Source: Caldatribacterium sp964426875 (GTDB lineage Bacteria > Atribacterota > Atribacteria > Atribacterales > Caldatribacteriaceae). Taken from it: 64,000 bases of DNA. The position numbers were made by a program, and so were the translations under genes. The stretch covers positions 124,001-188,000 of the forward strand of contig CAYRSB010000001.1 of the NCBI GenBank assembly GCA_964426875.1, in the 5' to 3' direction. How positions within the stretch are numbered: position 1 is the stretch's first letter; every line of letters starts with the position of its first letter. A model generated the notes under the pieces. That model ran no database searches, was not told where the DNA came from, and saw only the letters and a program-made list of their open reading frames with translations. Of the stretch, positions 52,324 through 61,066 are shown one piece after another.

Positions 52324-53954
52324 AGAGAAACCCCGAGTCGCTTGAGACGTTCTTCTTCGGAGAGAACGTTACCCTTTTCATCGACTGTATAGAGGACTCC
52401 TTCGACGATTCGAGTTTTCACCTTCCCCAGAGTCCAGGGGTTTCCTGCAAGGTGTGGGGCGTCAAGAAGTCCTCGTTGTACTGCCTCAGTGAGGACCTCT
52501 GGGTCAAGGAAGGGGTCTTCGCTTCTCTTGAGGTTCCTTATGGCTTCAAGGAGAAGCCAGGTCTCTCTTTTGATTCTCTCGTGGTGCTCTTCGATGCGTG
52601 GGTCTTTGGTGACGTCGGGCAGGTCAAGAAGGGCGTCCCGAAGGACACCCTCAACGATACGGGCACTCTCTATGACCTCTTCAGGGCGGGCCAGATGGTC
52701 TCCTTCGGAGAAATTCACTACGTGGACAATGTGGGGCCGCAGGAAGAGTCCCAGAAAGGTCGAGGCAGCAAGTTGTCCCTTGGCCACGTGGAGGTGAGTC
52801 GAGAAGTGGGCCAGTCCTCCCCGAATCTGGGTGAAAATGGTAAAGTTTTCATCCTCCAAGGTTTTCACGAGGTCCTGTTTGGCAAGCATTTTGGCAAGGT
52901 CTGCCCAAGGAGAGATTCCAAAAGGAGTGTTGAGCATGTACTGGGCAACGTACCAGCGGGTCCCAAGCTTTTTGGCGATGTAGGCTCCCAGAAAAAAGGC
53001 TGCACAAGCTACACTGTCTGGAGCATCTCTCAGGCTCCACTGGTGGGCATCGTTGACCTCAAGTGGCACACCAAGACTTACATATTCTGCCATGGCTTCA
53101 AGATTTTCCTTAATGGCTAAGGGCAAGGGTCTTTGAGAACGACCATCAAGAGCGCTGTACCAGAATATGGGAACAGCACCCCAGGCAATGTTGATGGTTT
53201 CACGTAAGAGGCGCGCCCATTCCTTCAGGCGGTTTGTGCCGCTGTAACAGCGAAGAAGAGGAAAGTTTCCAGTCCGAGACGCTTCAAAGATTCTGAGGAG
53301 GTCTTCTCGCTTTCGCAGGGGAACTCCTCCAGCCCCTCTGTGCCGTTCGTCCATTTTTTCAGGTTCAAAGAAGAACTCCTGGGCATTTTGGTCTGGGCCA
53401 AGAGAGATGACATCCACGGCTTTTGCCTCACTTATCTGGTGGACTCCCTCTATGGTCTCTTCGACCGTGGGAAGCCCAAAATGGTGCCGCAGAAGGGGGA
53501 AGGGGTATTTTTTGGTGACACGCTCAGGGAGACTCTGAGGATAGGTTTTTTCACAAGAAGCCGTCCGCTCCTGAGTCAAGCTGGCCACGATTTCTGAGAA
53601 AGGTTCCCTTCCGGTGAAGATGTAATCAAAGAGGCCGAGGGACTGAGCAACGGGTTCAAGAGAAGGAGTACAGCTCAGAATCCAGGTGATGCCAGAGAAT
53701 CCGTGAGTTGCTGCAAGACGGGCAAGGCGTTCAAAGAGTTCCCGAGCTGCGCTTTCCGTCAAACGGTATCCCACAATTACTACTTGAGGTTGTTTCTCAA
53801 GGATATGCTCGGTGAGTGCCTCAGGAGGAACGGCCGGTCCCAGAAAGTATGTGGTATACCCGAATTGTTCTGCAAGCAAAAGAAAGCGGTACACGCCTGC
53901 CACATGCACGCAGTTTCCCAGCGAAGCCCCCAGAATTACCCTACTCCTTTCCAC
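52320..53954 (-). CDS. Cobalamin-binding protein with a mutase-like TIM barrel
   Basis: 544 residues. Residues 1-130 look like a B12-binding Rossmann domain (ILGASLGNCVHVAGVYRFLL, then VVIVGYRLTESAARELFERL). The base-off motif DxHxxG appears as CVHVAG, keeping H17 and the glycine but with Cys15 in place of Asp. Residues 150-500 resemble the catalytic barrel of glutamate-mutase-type or related cobalamin enzymes (INIAWGAVPIFWYSALDGRS, GVPLEVNDAHQWSLRDAPDS). The exact reaction is unknown. It starts inside the end of the opine-type dehydrogenase, making a translationally coupled operon. Confidence 0.7.
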   Translation of the reverse strand: MERSRVILGASLGNCVHVAGVYRFLLLAEQFGYTTYFLGPAVPPEALTEHILEKQPQVVIVGYRLTESAARELFERLARLAATHGFSGITWILSCTPSLEPVAQSLGLFDYIFTGREPFSEIVASLTQERTASCEKTYPQSLPERVTKKYPFPLLRHHFGLPTVEETIEGVHQISEAKAVDVISLGPDQNAQEFFFEPEKMDERHRGAGGVPLRKREDLLRIFEASRTGNFPLLRCYSGTNRLKEWARLLRETINIAWGAVPIFWYSALDGRSQRPLPLAIKENLEAMAEYVSLGVPLEVNDAHQWSLRDAPDSVACAAFFLGAYIAKKLGTRWYVAQYMLNTPFGISPWADLAKMLAKQDLVKTLEDENFTIFTQIRGGLAHFSTHLHVAKGQLAASTFLGLFLRPHIVHVVNFSEGDHLARPEEVIESARIVEGVLRDALLDLPDVTKDPRIEEHHERIKRETWLLLEAIRNLKRSEDPFLDPEVLTEAVQRGLLDAPHLAGNPWTLGKVKTRIVEGVLYTVDEKGNVLSEEERLKRLGVSL

Positions 53955-55044
53955 CGGTCAACACCATCTCCCGTATCTCTTGGATACTAAGTCCTAAAAG
54001 ACCCAGTTTTTCCACCGTTCTCCCCTCCCGCCAGTAGTCTCTTCCATGGAGGACACAGGCAAGATGAATGATGCTATCTATAGTCGGTGTGGGGACGCCG
54101 AGCATCTTTCCAAAAGAGGCAATGGGTACAAGACTTGTGGGTACATCCTCGGTGATGTAGCGATGGAAGAGGGTTGAGGGAGCACGAATTCCCCGGTATC
54201 CCGTATTGTTCTGAATGGCTTCGAAGAGATTTCTCCCATGGACATCGTAGGCCGAGTACAGCCATTCCCGAGCGGTGATGGCTCGTATGCCCAGGGCTTC
54301 AGCTACCTGTACTCTTTCTCGGTCCACCTCTTCGAGGATGAGGGCCACCGATGGAGTGACACCATTGATGTAGTAGTCAAACTCTCCATGGGTGCTCTCA
54401 ATGCGTGCCGCGTTGAGAATGGTGATGGTAGGGTGGAAAACGGCTCCGATGTTGTTGAAGCTTGTCCGAAGTACGTTATCCTCCGGCACAAATTGAGGAA
54501 GAGCACTTCTCAGGGTCTTCATCACCTCGAGAGTTTGGTGGGCAGGAATAGCAGCAACAGGGATACTGTTTTTGATGCGGAAGATGTGCACCTGTGCCGG
54601 GCCGCAGATTCGGCTGGCAAAGAGGAAGGTCTGGGCCTCCGCTATGATGACCTCCTTTTTACAGGAAGTTTCTCTAAGAACTTGACGTACCTCAAGAGCT
54701 CCTCCGGTCCGCCCGGGGTTGAGAACGATGATCTGTCCATCCTCAAGATGGGGGCTCAGACGCTCGGCAATCTCTCGATGGCCAGTAGCAGGGGTTACGA
54801 CCATGAGGACACGAGCCCCAGAAATGGCCTCTTTGATGTCGGCGGTGACCCTGGCTATGGGGGCGAACCCACTGACTTCTCCTTCCACTTGGATACCCCC
54901 CAAGAGTTTTATAGAAAGGATGCGTTCGGAAGTGCGGTTGAAGAGGTACACCGTGAAGCCCTTAAGAGAGAGGTATCCGGCCAGGGCCTGCCCGCCGTGA
55001 CCGGCACCAAGCACGGCAAAGACCGGGGTTTCTCTTTCATCCAT
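53941..55044 (-). CDS. Octopine/opine-type dehydrogenase
   Basis: 367 residues. FAVLGAGHGGQALAGYLSLK is the NAD(P) loop (GAGHGG at 13-18). The C-terminal half with VTPSVALILEEVDRERVQVA, YSAYDVHGRNLFEAI and RYITEDVPTSLVPIASFGKM matches the NAD/NADP octopine-nopaline dehydrogenase domain. Such enzymes reductively couple an amino acid to a 2-oxo acid, or reverse it; relatives make staphylopine-type metallophores. It overlaps the ATP-grasp gene by 8 bases and the cobalamin gene by 14. Confidence 0.85.
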   Translation of the reverse strand: MDERETPVFAVLGAGHGGQALAGYLSLKGFTVYLFNRTSERILSIKLLGGIQVEGEVSGFAPIARVTADIKEAISGARVLMVVTPATGHREIAERLSPHLEDGQIIVLNPGRTGGALEVRQVLRETSCKKEVIIAEAQTFLFASRICGPAQVHIFRIKNSIPVAAIPAHQTLEVMKTLRSALPQFVPEDNVLRTSFNNIGAVFHPTITILNAARIESTHGEFDYYINGVTPSVALILEEVDRERVQVAEALGIRAITAREWLYSAYDVHGRNLFEAIQNNTGYRGIRAPSTLFHRYITEDVPTSLVPIASFGKMLGVPTPTIDSIIHLACVLHGRDYWREGRTVEKLGLLGLSIQEIREMVLTGGKE

Positions 55045-55996
55045 TGTTTCTCACTCTCTGAGCTGCGATGTGGAAAAGGCGTTGAATCATCCCGGTATAG
55101 TCTATGTCGGCGGCGGCACACATTTCCGGGAAGGGGCTCTGGCGAAAGTAGAGGGAGGGGAGGGCGTTGATCTCAAAAAAGAAAGGCATTGCTTCCTTTT
55201 CAGAGAGGATAAGGCGAAACGTGGCATAATCCTGCATATTCAGTTCCTGAAAGATCTTTATGGCCATCCGCTGGATCTGCGAGGTGAGGTCTTCTCCAAG
55301 ATCTACATCTTTGAGGATTTCTTCCCGAAAACGTTCGGAGGACCTTGTCTCAACAATCGGCAAGACAGAGAACTCTCGTCCATTCCCCCACAATCCTACC
55401 ACCAATTCTCTTCCAGGAATATACTTCTCGAGGAGCACCTTTTCTTCCGTTTCTCGGAAGATCCGGAGAGCTTCTCTCTCCATGTTTTCAGCATCGTTCA
55501 CCAGGACGCTTCTGATACGTTTTCCCAGATGTTCTCGAAAGCGGGGTTTCACGAAAAGAGGGAACTCGAAGGTCTCCGGCCATGGTCCTCCCTCCTCCCA
55601 AAGGACAAAGGAAGGTGTAGGGATACCTAATCCCCGGAGGAATACTTTGGTGAGGAAGCGGTCAAGGCACAAAGCGTGAACCACCGCTTGAGAACCAAGG
55701 TAGGGGATGCGAAGAGCATCAAGAAGGAGAGGGAAGAGAGCCTGACTATAGACTGAGGAAACACAGGTAGTGAGATTGAAAACAAAGTGGACACTTTGTT
55801 TTGATAGAAAACGCACTACTTCTTCAAGAGGTCGTTCCACGTCGAGGAGACAAACTTCGTATCCCCCTTCTTCAAGAGCTTCTTGGATAAGATGAAGAGT
55901 CTGTCCTTTGAGTTCCTGCTGGGTGGCGTAGCGTTCCTCCTCTTCTTGCGAAAGCACAGCACTATTATAGGCAAGGAGAACCTTTCTGATAGGCAA
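55037..55996 (-). CDS. ATP-grasp ligase, D-alanine-D-alanine-ligase-like
   Basis: About 319 residues. VLLAYNSAVLSQEEEERYAT at the N-terminus, FNLTTCVSSVYSQALFPLLLD, then YLGSQAVVHALCLDRFLTKV and LFVKPRF show the Ddl-like N-terminal and ATP-binding parts. LLEKYIPGRELVVGLWGNG and FFFEINALPSL supply the lysine/glutamate grasp and the metal-binding EIN motif. It is likely to form an amide bond to an amino acid substrate. There is no ATG near the family-like start; TTG 55996 follows AGGGGTGG. A longer upstream frame to 56173 lacks family sequence. First gene of the three-gene operon. Confidence 0.8.
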   Translation of the reverse strand: MPIRKVLLAYNSAVLSQEEEERYATQQELKGQTLHLIQEALEEGGYEVCLLDVERPLEEVVRFLSKQSVHFVFNLTTCVSSVYSQALFPLLLDALRIPYLGSQAVVHALCLDRFLTKVFLRGLGIPTPSFVLWEEGGPWPETFEFPLFVKPRFREHLGKRIRSVLVNDAENMEREALRIFRETEEKVLLEKYIPGRELVVGLWGNGREFSVLPIVETRSSERFREEILKDVDLGEDLTSQIQRMAIKIFQELNMQDYATFRLILSEKEAMPFFFEINALPSLYFRQSPFPEMCAAADIDYTGMIQRLFHIAAQRVRNNG

Positions 55997-56297
55997 AAAA
56001 CCACCCCTTTTTAAGATACCACAAAGGGAAAGGAAAGGCAATAAAAGGGAGCCCTTCGGGAAAGTTCTCCGGCTCTCAGGAGTAAGACCCTTCACCTGCT
56101 TCCGGGACTCTTCAAGTTGAGTTTGGTTCTCAGGTCTTGGTATTCCAGCCGTTGCGGTACATGGGTACTGCAAACCTGTAGTCTTGAGTCTTTCCTTTGG
56201 GGATTTATTCTTTCATACTCAGGGTTCTCCGATATGCTTTTATAGGATGAACTGCGGAGGTCTTGAAGGCCACGGAGGAAGGATTTTATGGTAGGAT
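55997..56297. other. Intergenic region between divergent genes, weak repeat-like segment
   Basis: No gene is supported. At about 56125-56160 the plus strand (GGTTCTCAGGTCTTGG, then GGTAC) loosely matches the block GGTTTTGAGGTCCTCG of repeat copy A, with a similar protein-like reading, so it may be a fourth and very decayed copy. An extended -10 element ends the region. Confidence 0.25.
56289..56297 (+). promoter_or_regulatory. Probable extended -10 element for the SDR gene
   Basis: TGGTAGGAT fits TGnTANNNT. It immediately precedes the ATG at 56298, which would leave that codon upstream of the transcription start and supports initiation at 56319. Confidence 0.38.
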
Positions 56298-56318
56298 ATG
56301 GCCGAGAGGGTGAGTCTC

Positions 56319-57047
56319 ATGAGGGACTGGAAAGGGAAGGTTGCTCTTGTTACCGGCGCAAGCCGGGGCATTGGTCGAGCGATTGCCCGAACCTTAGCTG
56401 AGCAAGGTCTTTCTTTGGCCTTGTGTGCCCGCTCTCGGAAACACCTTGAAGAAGTAAAAAAGGGACTCGAACCCCTTAAGGTCTCCGTTTTTCTTTGTTC
56501 TGGAGACCTTGCTGATCCAGAGTTTCCCGCTTTTTTTGTGCGGAAGGCCGGGGAACACTTCGGGCGAATCGACGTGGTGGTGAATAATGCCGGAGTGGCT
56601 CTGGCGAAGTCCCTTGAGGAGACAACTCTTGAGGAATGGGAGTTTCAGATGGCAGTCAACGTTCGAGCTCCCTTCTTAATCTGCAAGGAAGCCTTACCAT
56701 ATCTTCGCCGTTCAGAGGTAGCCACCATCATCAATATCTCTTCGGTTGTGGGAACTAGGGGATACGTGAACCAAGGAGCCTATACAGCTTCAAAACACGC
56801 TCTCATGGGTTTCTCAAAGGTTCTGGCCCGAGAGCTCCACAAGGAGGGCATCCGGGTCCACGTCATTGCTCCCGGGGGAGTGGAAACGGACCTCATTGCC
56901 TCAATGCGTCCGGACCTTTTAGGGGAGAAGCTCATCACTCCGGAAGAGATTGCCGAGATCATTTGGTTTTTGCTTTCCCTTCGAGGTAAAAATGCCGTCG
57001 TTGATGAAGTCAACGTTCGTCGTGCCTCGAACGAGCCCTGGAAATGA
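56319..57047 (+). CDS. SDR family oxidoreductase (3-oxoacyl-ACP-reductase-like)
   Basis: About 242 residues. TGASRGIGRAIARTLAEQG, VVVNNAG and AYTASKHALMGFSKVLAREL carry the cofactor loop and the Tyr-x-x-x-Lys active site. The NAD(P) specificity residue region (LCARSRKHLEEV) is basic, which favours NADPH. The carbonyl substrate is unknown. ATG 56298 and GTG 56310 are alternative starts; 56319 is preferred because GAGAGGGTGAG precedes it and the promoter would otherwise overlap. The TIM-barrel gene follows 10 bases later. Confidence 0.87.
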   Translation: MRDWKGKVALVTGASRGIGRAIARTLAEQGLSLALCARSRKHLEEVKKGLEPLKVSVFLCSGDLADPEFPAFFVRKAGEHFGRIDVVVNNAGVALAKSLEETTLEEWEFQMAVNVRAPFLICKEALPYLRRSEVATIINISSVVGTRGYVNQGAYTASKHALMGFSKVLARELHKEGIRVHVIAPGGVETDLIASMRPDLLGEKLITPEEIAEIIWFLLSLRGKNAVVDEVNVRRASNEPWK

Positions 57048-57057
57048 GGTGTAAGAG

Positions 57058-58005
57058 TTGTCACAAGGTTCTGTGGTGGAAATCTGTCTGGGGGTGAAGA
57101 GTGACCCCATCACGTACCGGTATTCCTTTGAGTGGCTCTTTGACCTTATGGCTGAGGAGGGTGTGCGGTATCTACAGCTTGGAACCTTTTTTGAGCTCTA
57201 CTTTTTGCCCGACGAATACTTCACGCGGCTTCGAGAGAAAGCCCGAGAGAAAGGCGTAGAAATCATGAGTGTCTTCTCCGCCTATCGGGAACTCGGAGGG
57301 TTTCTCTCCGACGACCCGAGCCTTTGGAAGGTGACGGAGAAAAATTATCAGCGGCTTATTGAGGTTTCTGCACTTTTGGGAGCTTCTTCCTGTGGTGCCT
57401 CTATGGGGGCAATTCCTCGAGACCGTCTTAATCCCCAGATACGGGAAGAGGGGATACAAAGGTATCTCGAGAGAATTAAGGAAATTCTTCACTACGCCAG
57501 GTCTTTTGGGCTTTCCTGGATAACGACAGAACCCATGTCCTCATATGCTGAGCCCCCCTGTAGTGGTGATGAAGTACGCTACATTGGGGAGGAACTCGCC
57601 GCTTATTGGCGAAGGCACCGAGACACTGCTGCTCGCTTTGGATTTTGCGCCGATGTATCCCACGGCTGGGTGGATGCAAAGGGGAGGCTTCGGGAAGATT
57701 ACCTTTCTCTTTTTTCGGCTACACTTCCCTATCTTCACGAGTTCCACTTTAAAAATACTGACTCTCTCTACCACGAGACTTTTGGCTTTGAGTCGGAGAA
57801 TCTTGCAAAGGGTGTGATTGACGTGTGCCGGGTGAAGTCGTTGATTCTCGAGGGTTCTGCTCTTCTGCCTGAGCGGCGAATCATAGGCTACCTTGAGCTT
57901 CCTGGACCGAAGTTGGGTCGCGACTATAGCGACTGCCTTTTGGAGCGGATGCTTCGAGAATCCCTTCGATACCTCAAGAATGTACTCTTTGGAGAGGAAT
58001 GTTGA
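57058..58005 (+). CDS. Sugar phosphate isomerase/epimerase-like TIM barrel
   Basis: 315 residues. The pattern (YLQLGTFFELYFLPDEYFTR, WITTEPMSS, FCADVSHGWVD, LHEFHFKNTDS, IIGYLELPGPK) follows the xylose-isomerase-like/AP-endonuclease 2 superfamily, with metal-binding Glu, Asp-x-x-His, His and Glu in expected positions. It probably isomerises or epimerises a keto-sugar or related compound. The TTG start follows GAGGTGTAAGAG. With the SDR before it, it may act in one sugar or polyol pathway (inference). Confidence 0.78.
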   Translation: MSQGSVVEICLGVKSDPITYRYSFEWLFDLMAEEGVRYLQLGTFFELYFLPDEYFTRLREKAREKGVEIMSVFSAYRELGGFLSDDPSLWKVTEKNYQRLIEVSALLGASSCGASMGAIPRDRLNPQIREEGIQRYLERIKEILHYARSFGLSWITTEPMSSYAEPPCSGDEVRYIGEELAAYWRRHRDTAARFGFCADVSHGWVDAKGRLREDYLSLFSATLPYLHEFHFKNTDSLYHETFGFESENLAKGVIDVCRVKSLILEGSALLPERRIIGYLELPGPKLGRDYSDCLLERMLRESLRYLKNVLFGEEC

Positions 58006-58019
58006 GGGAGGGAGAAGTA

Positions 58020-58693
58020 TGAAGTTTATTCTTTTTCTTGTGATTGTCATCTTTTTCTGGGGAGGGCAAAGGGTGATCGGTTATGCTGAGGAGCGGATTC
58101 CCCTTCCGACGCCGAGGTTAGACAGCGATACTTCTGTTGAGGAAGCCCTTGCTCAAAGGCGTTCTCGGCGTTCTTTTGCCCCTTCGCCTCTTTCTCTTGA
58201 AGAGGTGACTCAAATTCTCTGGGCTGCTTGTGGTGTGACGGATCGGTCACGTGGTTTTCGCACGGCTCCCTCTGCGGGAGCCTTGTACCCTCTTGAGGTG
58301 TATCTTGTAGTGGGGAATGTAGAAGGTCTCTCGCCAGGGGTGTATCGATATTTTCCCGAAGCACATGCTCTTGCGAGGATTCTTGAGGGAGACAAGCGCA
58401 AGGAACTCTTCGAGGTGGGTCTTTTTCAAAGGTCTATCCTTGAGGCTCCGGCTGTCCTGGTCTTCACTGCGGTGTATGAACGAACGACTCGAAAGTATGG
58501 GGAACGAGGCGTCCGTTACGTCCACATGGAGGTTGGCCACGCAGCTCAAAATGTCTATCTCCAAGCGGAGGCACTGGGATTAGGAACGGTGGTCATTGGA
58601 GCCTTTCAAGATGAGGGGGTAAAGAAAGTTTTGCATCTTCCTTTCGGCGAACATCCCCTCTATCTCATGCCGGTAGGCAAAAGCCGGGAGTAA
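58020..58693 (+). CDS. Exported SagB-type nitroreductase-fold oxidoreductase
   Basis: 224 residues. KFILFLVIVIFFWGGQRVIG is a signal peptide or anchor. RRSRRSFAPSPLSLEEVTQI, TAPSAGALYPLEVYLVVGNV and HMEVGHAAQNVYLQAEALGL are characteristic of the SagB/ThcOx branch of the nitroreductase family, which binds FMN. Cytoplasmic SagB proteins oxidise azolines in peptide natural products, but stand-alone exported ones like this have no known role that I am aware of. GGGAGGGAGAAG precedes the ATG. No YcaO or precursor peptide gene is nearby. Confidence 0.82.
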
Positions 58694-58700
58694 GTTTTGA

Positions 58701-58729
58701 TTGACAGGCAAAGAGTTTGTGGGTATCCT
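58701..58729 (+). promoter_or_regulatory. Promoter of the pyrimidine operon
   Basis: TTGACA at 58701-58706, a 17-base spacer and TATCCT at 58724-58729. It starts eight bases after the preceding gene and gives a leader of about 100 bases before pyrB. Confidence 0.6.
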
Positions 58730-58777
58730 AATTCAGGGTTGCTCATGAGAAAGAGGGAAAGTTCCAAGAACGTTTGT

Positions 58778-58812
58778 CCATCTTCCTGTAAAGAGGGAGG
58801 TGGACTTTTTTT
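58778..58812 (+). terminator. Leader terminator / attenuator of the pyr operon
   Basis: CCATCTTCCT pairs with AGGGAGGTGG over 10 base pairs (two G-U) around loop GTAAAG, followed by AC and seven T. It lies between the promoter and pyrB, the position of a transcription attenuator. The 3' arm is AGGGAGGTGG, so a ribosome binding site-like sequence is buried in it. No PyrR box is recognised. Confidence 0.65.
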
Positions 58813-58835
58813 ATGCCTTTTGGGGGGTGGAAGGT

Positions 58836-59762
58836 TTGTGGAATCACCAGCACCTCATTGGGATACGGGCTCTAACGCGAGAGGATATCCTCTCCATCCT
58901 TGACCGGGCGATGCACTGGCGAGAGTTTTTGGAACACTCTCCCAAGTCTTCCCAGAACCTCTCAGGATATTCTGTGGTATGCCTCTTTTTCGAACCCAGT
59001 ACGCGTACACGTCTTTCTTTTGAAATGGCTGGAAGGCTTCTGGGGATGAATGTTGTGAACTTTTCCACCGAAGGGAGCAGTCTGGAAAAAGGGGAGAGTT
59101 TTCGGGACACGGTCCGGACCATTGCTCGGATGAAACCCGATGTGGTAGTGGTGAGGCATCGTCGAAGTGGTATTCCTGAGTACATTGCTGATCTCCTTCC
59201 TTGTCATGTGATTAATGCCGGGGATGGACTGAGAGAACACCCTACTCAGGCCCTTCTTGACCTTTTGGTCATCCGCCGAAAGTTTGGTCGGGTAGAAGGG
59301 CTGCGGGTGGCAATTGTGGGAGACGTTCTCCACAGCCGGGTGGCTCGCTCACTGAGTTTAGCCCTTGGAAAATTGGGGAACAGTGTGGCGGTTTCTGGTT
59401 CTCCAACGCTTGTTCCTGAAGAGGTAGAAGCCTTAGGAGTGGAACGTGTTTTCCCAATAGAGAGAGCTATTCAGGGAGCAGACGTGGTATATCTTCTTCG
59501 CATACAACGGGAGCGTCAAGAAGCTGGCTATTTCCCGAGCCTCAAAGAGTATTTCTGTTTTTTCGGTCTTAAGGAGAGTCTTCTTTATGCTTTGAAGGAT
59601 GGAGCTATTATCATGCATCCTGGGCCAGTGAACCGAAACGTTGAAATTGAGTATGAGCTCGTGGAGCACGGTGCTTCCCTTATCGAAGAGCAGGTGACCT
59701 GTGGAGTAGCGGTGAGGATGGCTGTGCTTGAAATGCTTATAGGTGAGGGGAAAGGGTCATGA
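58836..59762 (+). CDS. pyrB: Aspartate carbamoyltransferase catalytic subunit
   Basis: 308 residues from TTG 58836, the usual length. HLIGIRALTREDILSIL at the start, FEPSTRTRLSFE (carbamoyl phosphate loop), LPCHVINAGDG, REHPTQALLDL and HPGPVNRNVEI are all ATCase motifs. It joins carbamoyl phosphate and aspartate, the second step of UMP synthesis. An earlier GTG at 58800 would lie inside the terminator, and GGGGGGTGGAAGG precedes the TTG. No pyrI regulatory gene follows. Confidence 0.95.
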   Translation: MWNHQHLIGIRALTREDILSILDRAMHWREFLEHSPKSSQNLSGYSVVCLFFEPSTRTRLSFEMAGRLLGMNVVNFSTEGSSLEKGESFRDTVRTIARMKPDVVVVRHRRSGIPEYIADLLPCHVINAGDGLREHPTQALLDLLVIRRKFGRVEGLRVAIVGDVLHSRVARSLSLALGKLGNSVAVSGSPTLVPEEVEALGVERVFPIERAIQGADVVYLLRIQRERQEAGYFPSLKEYFCFFGLKESLLYALKDGAIIMHPGPVNRNVEIEYELVEHGASLIEEQVTCGVAVRMAVLEMLIGEGKGS

Positions 59763-61066
59763 CCAAAAGAATTCTTATTCGAAGGGGTACGCTGGTTCTA
59801 CCGGAAAAGGGTACTCTTGTTGACGGCGACATTCTTATCGAAGGGAAAACCATTGCCCGCATTGGAAAGGGTCTTTTTGACCCCCAGGCCTATGCCATTG
59901 ATGCCTCGGGACTCCTTGTGGGACCGGGTTTTGTGAACCTCCACGTGCATTTCCGGGAACCAGGACAGGAATCAAAGGAAACCATCTATACCGGGGTGCG
60001 AGCTTCTGCTCGGGGGGGTTTCACGACAGTTGTGTGCATGCCGAACACCGTTCCTCCTCTTGATAATCCCCTTGTGGTGGAGGCTTTTGTTCTTAAATCA
60101 AAGTCTCTTGGTTTTGTGAATGTGCTTCCGGCGGGAGCCATAAGCAGAGGGTGTCAGGGGAAAGAGATGAGTGAATACGGTCTTTTAAAGGAAAAGGGGG
60201 TGGTAGTTCTAAGTGACGATGGTTCGAGTGTCGAGAGCTCGAGACTTTTGTATCTTGCTTTCTGCTATGCCCGGTATTTCGATCTTCCCTTTATTCTCCA
60301 CGAAGAGGACGAGGAACTTTCTCGGGAAGGGCAGATGCATGAGGGGCCAACGGCTTTTCTTCTGGGGTATCGAGGAATTCCTGAAGCTGCGGAGGATAGC
60401 CGTATGGCCCGGGACCTTCTTTTGGCCTTTCACACGAAGGCTCGGGTGCACTGTACGCATGTATCGGCCGGGATGAGTATTCGCTTGCTTCGCTTCTTTA
60501 AAGAAGTTACTTCTGTGAGTGCCGATGTAACTCCTCATCACCTTCTTCTTACTGACGAGGATGTCATGCGTTTTGGAAATTTGGCAAAAGTTAACCCCCC
60601 TCTCAGGAGTAAAAAAGACGTCGAGGCCTTAAAAGAGGGTATTGCTGACGGGACTGTGGAAATCCTTGCTTCAGACCATGCTCCCCATGCTTCTCAGGAC
60701 AAGGAGGGAAGTTTTGAAGAGGCAGCTTTTGGGATTTCGAATCTTGAGGTTACTGTTCCTCTCTACGTGAAGGCCTTGGTGGAGGAGGGCGTTATCGACT
60801 GGGTTGAGCTGTGGCGGAAACTGAGCTACAATCCTGCCAAGTTTTTGGGACTTGAAGGCAAGGGAGTGCTTGAGGAGGGGAAGGATGCCGATGTGGCCAT
60901 TGTGGACCCCCAGACCGAATGGGAAGTCGACGTGGCACAGTTTGAGTCAAAAGGGAAAAATTGTCCCTTCCACGGCTGGTCCCTTCGAGGTTGGCCGGTG
61001 TATACCATCACAGGAGGGCGAGTAGTCATGGCTGAAAGGAGAATTGTGGATGGAGAGTTTTGCTGA
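59759..61066 (+). CDS. pyrC: Dihydroorotase
   Basis: 435 residues. An amidohydrolase of the type I (PyrC/allantoinase-like) class: NLHVHFREPGQESKETI carries the HxH zinc ligands, CTHVSAG and TPHHLLLTDED supply further histidines, and LASDHAPH the aspartate. It cyclises carbamoyl aspartate. The ATG overlaps pyrB (ATGA). Confidence 0.95.
   Translation: MTKRILIRRGTLVLPEKGTLVDGDILIEGKTIARIGKGLFDPQAYAIDASGLLVGPGFVNLHVHFREPGQESKETIYTGVRASARGGFTTVVCMPNTVPPLDNPLVVEAFVLKSKSLGFVNVLPAGAISRGCQGKEMSEYGLLKEKGVVVLSDDGSSVESSRLLYLAFCYARYFDLPFILHEEDEELSREGQMHEGPTAFLLGYRGIPEAAEDSRMARDLLLAFHTKARVHCTHVSAGMSIRLLRFFKEVTSVSADVTPHHLLLTDEDVMRFGNLAKVNPPLRSKKDVEALKEGIADGTVEILASDHAPHASQDKEGSFEEAAFGISNLEVTVPLYVKALVEEGVIDWVELWRKLSYNPAKFLGLEGKGVLEEGKDADVAIVDPQTEWEVDVAQFESKGKNCPFHGWSLRGWPVYTITGGRVVMAERRIVDGEFC

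Noticed and set aside
58745..58903. Leader peptide gene upstream of pyrB
   Set aside because: Open frame exists but its ribosome site is weak and it runs out of frame into pyrB; kept only as a possibility in the attenuator finding.
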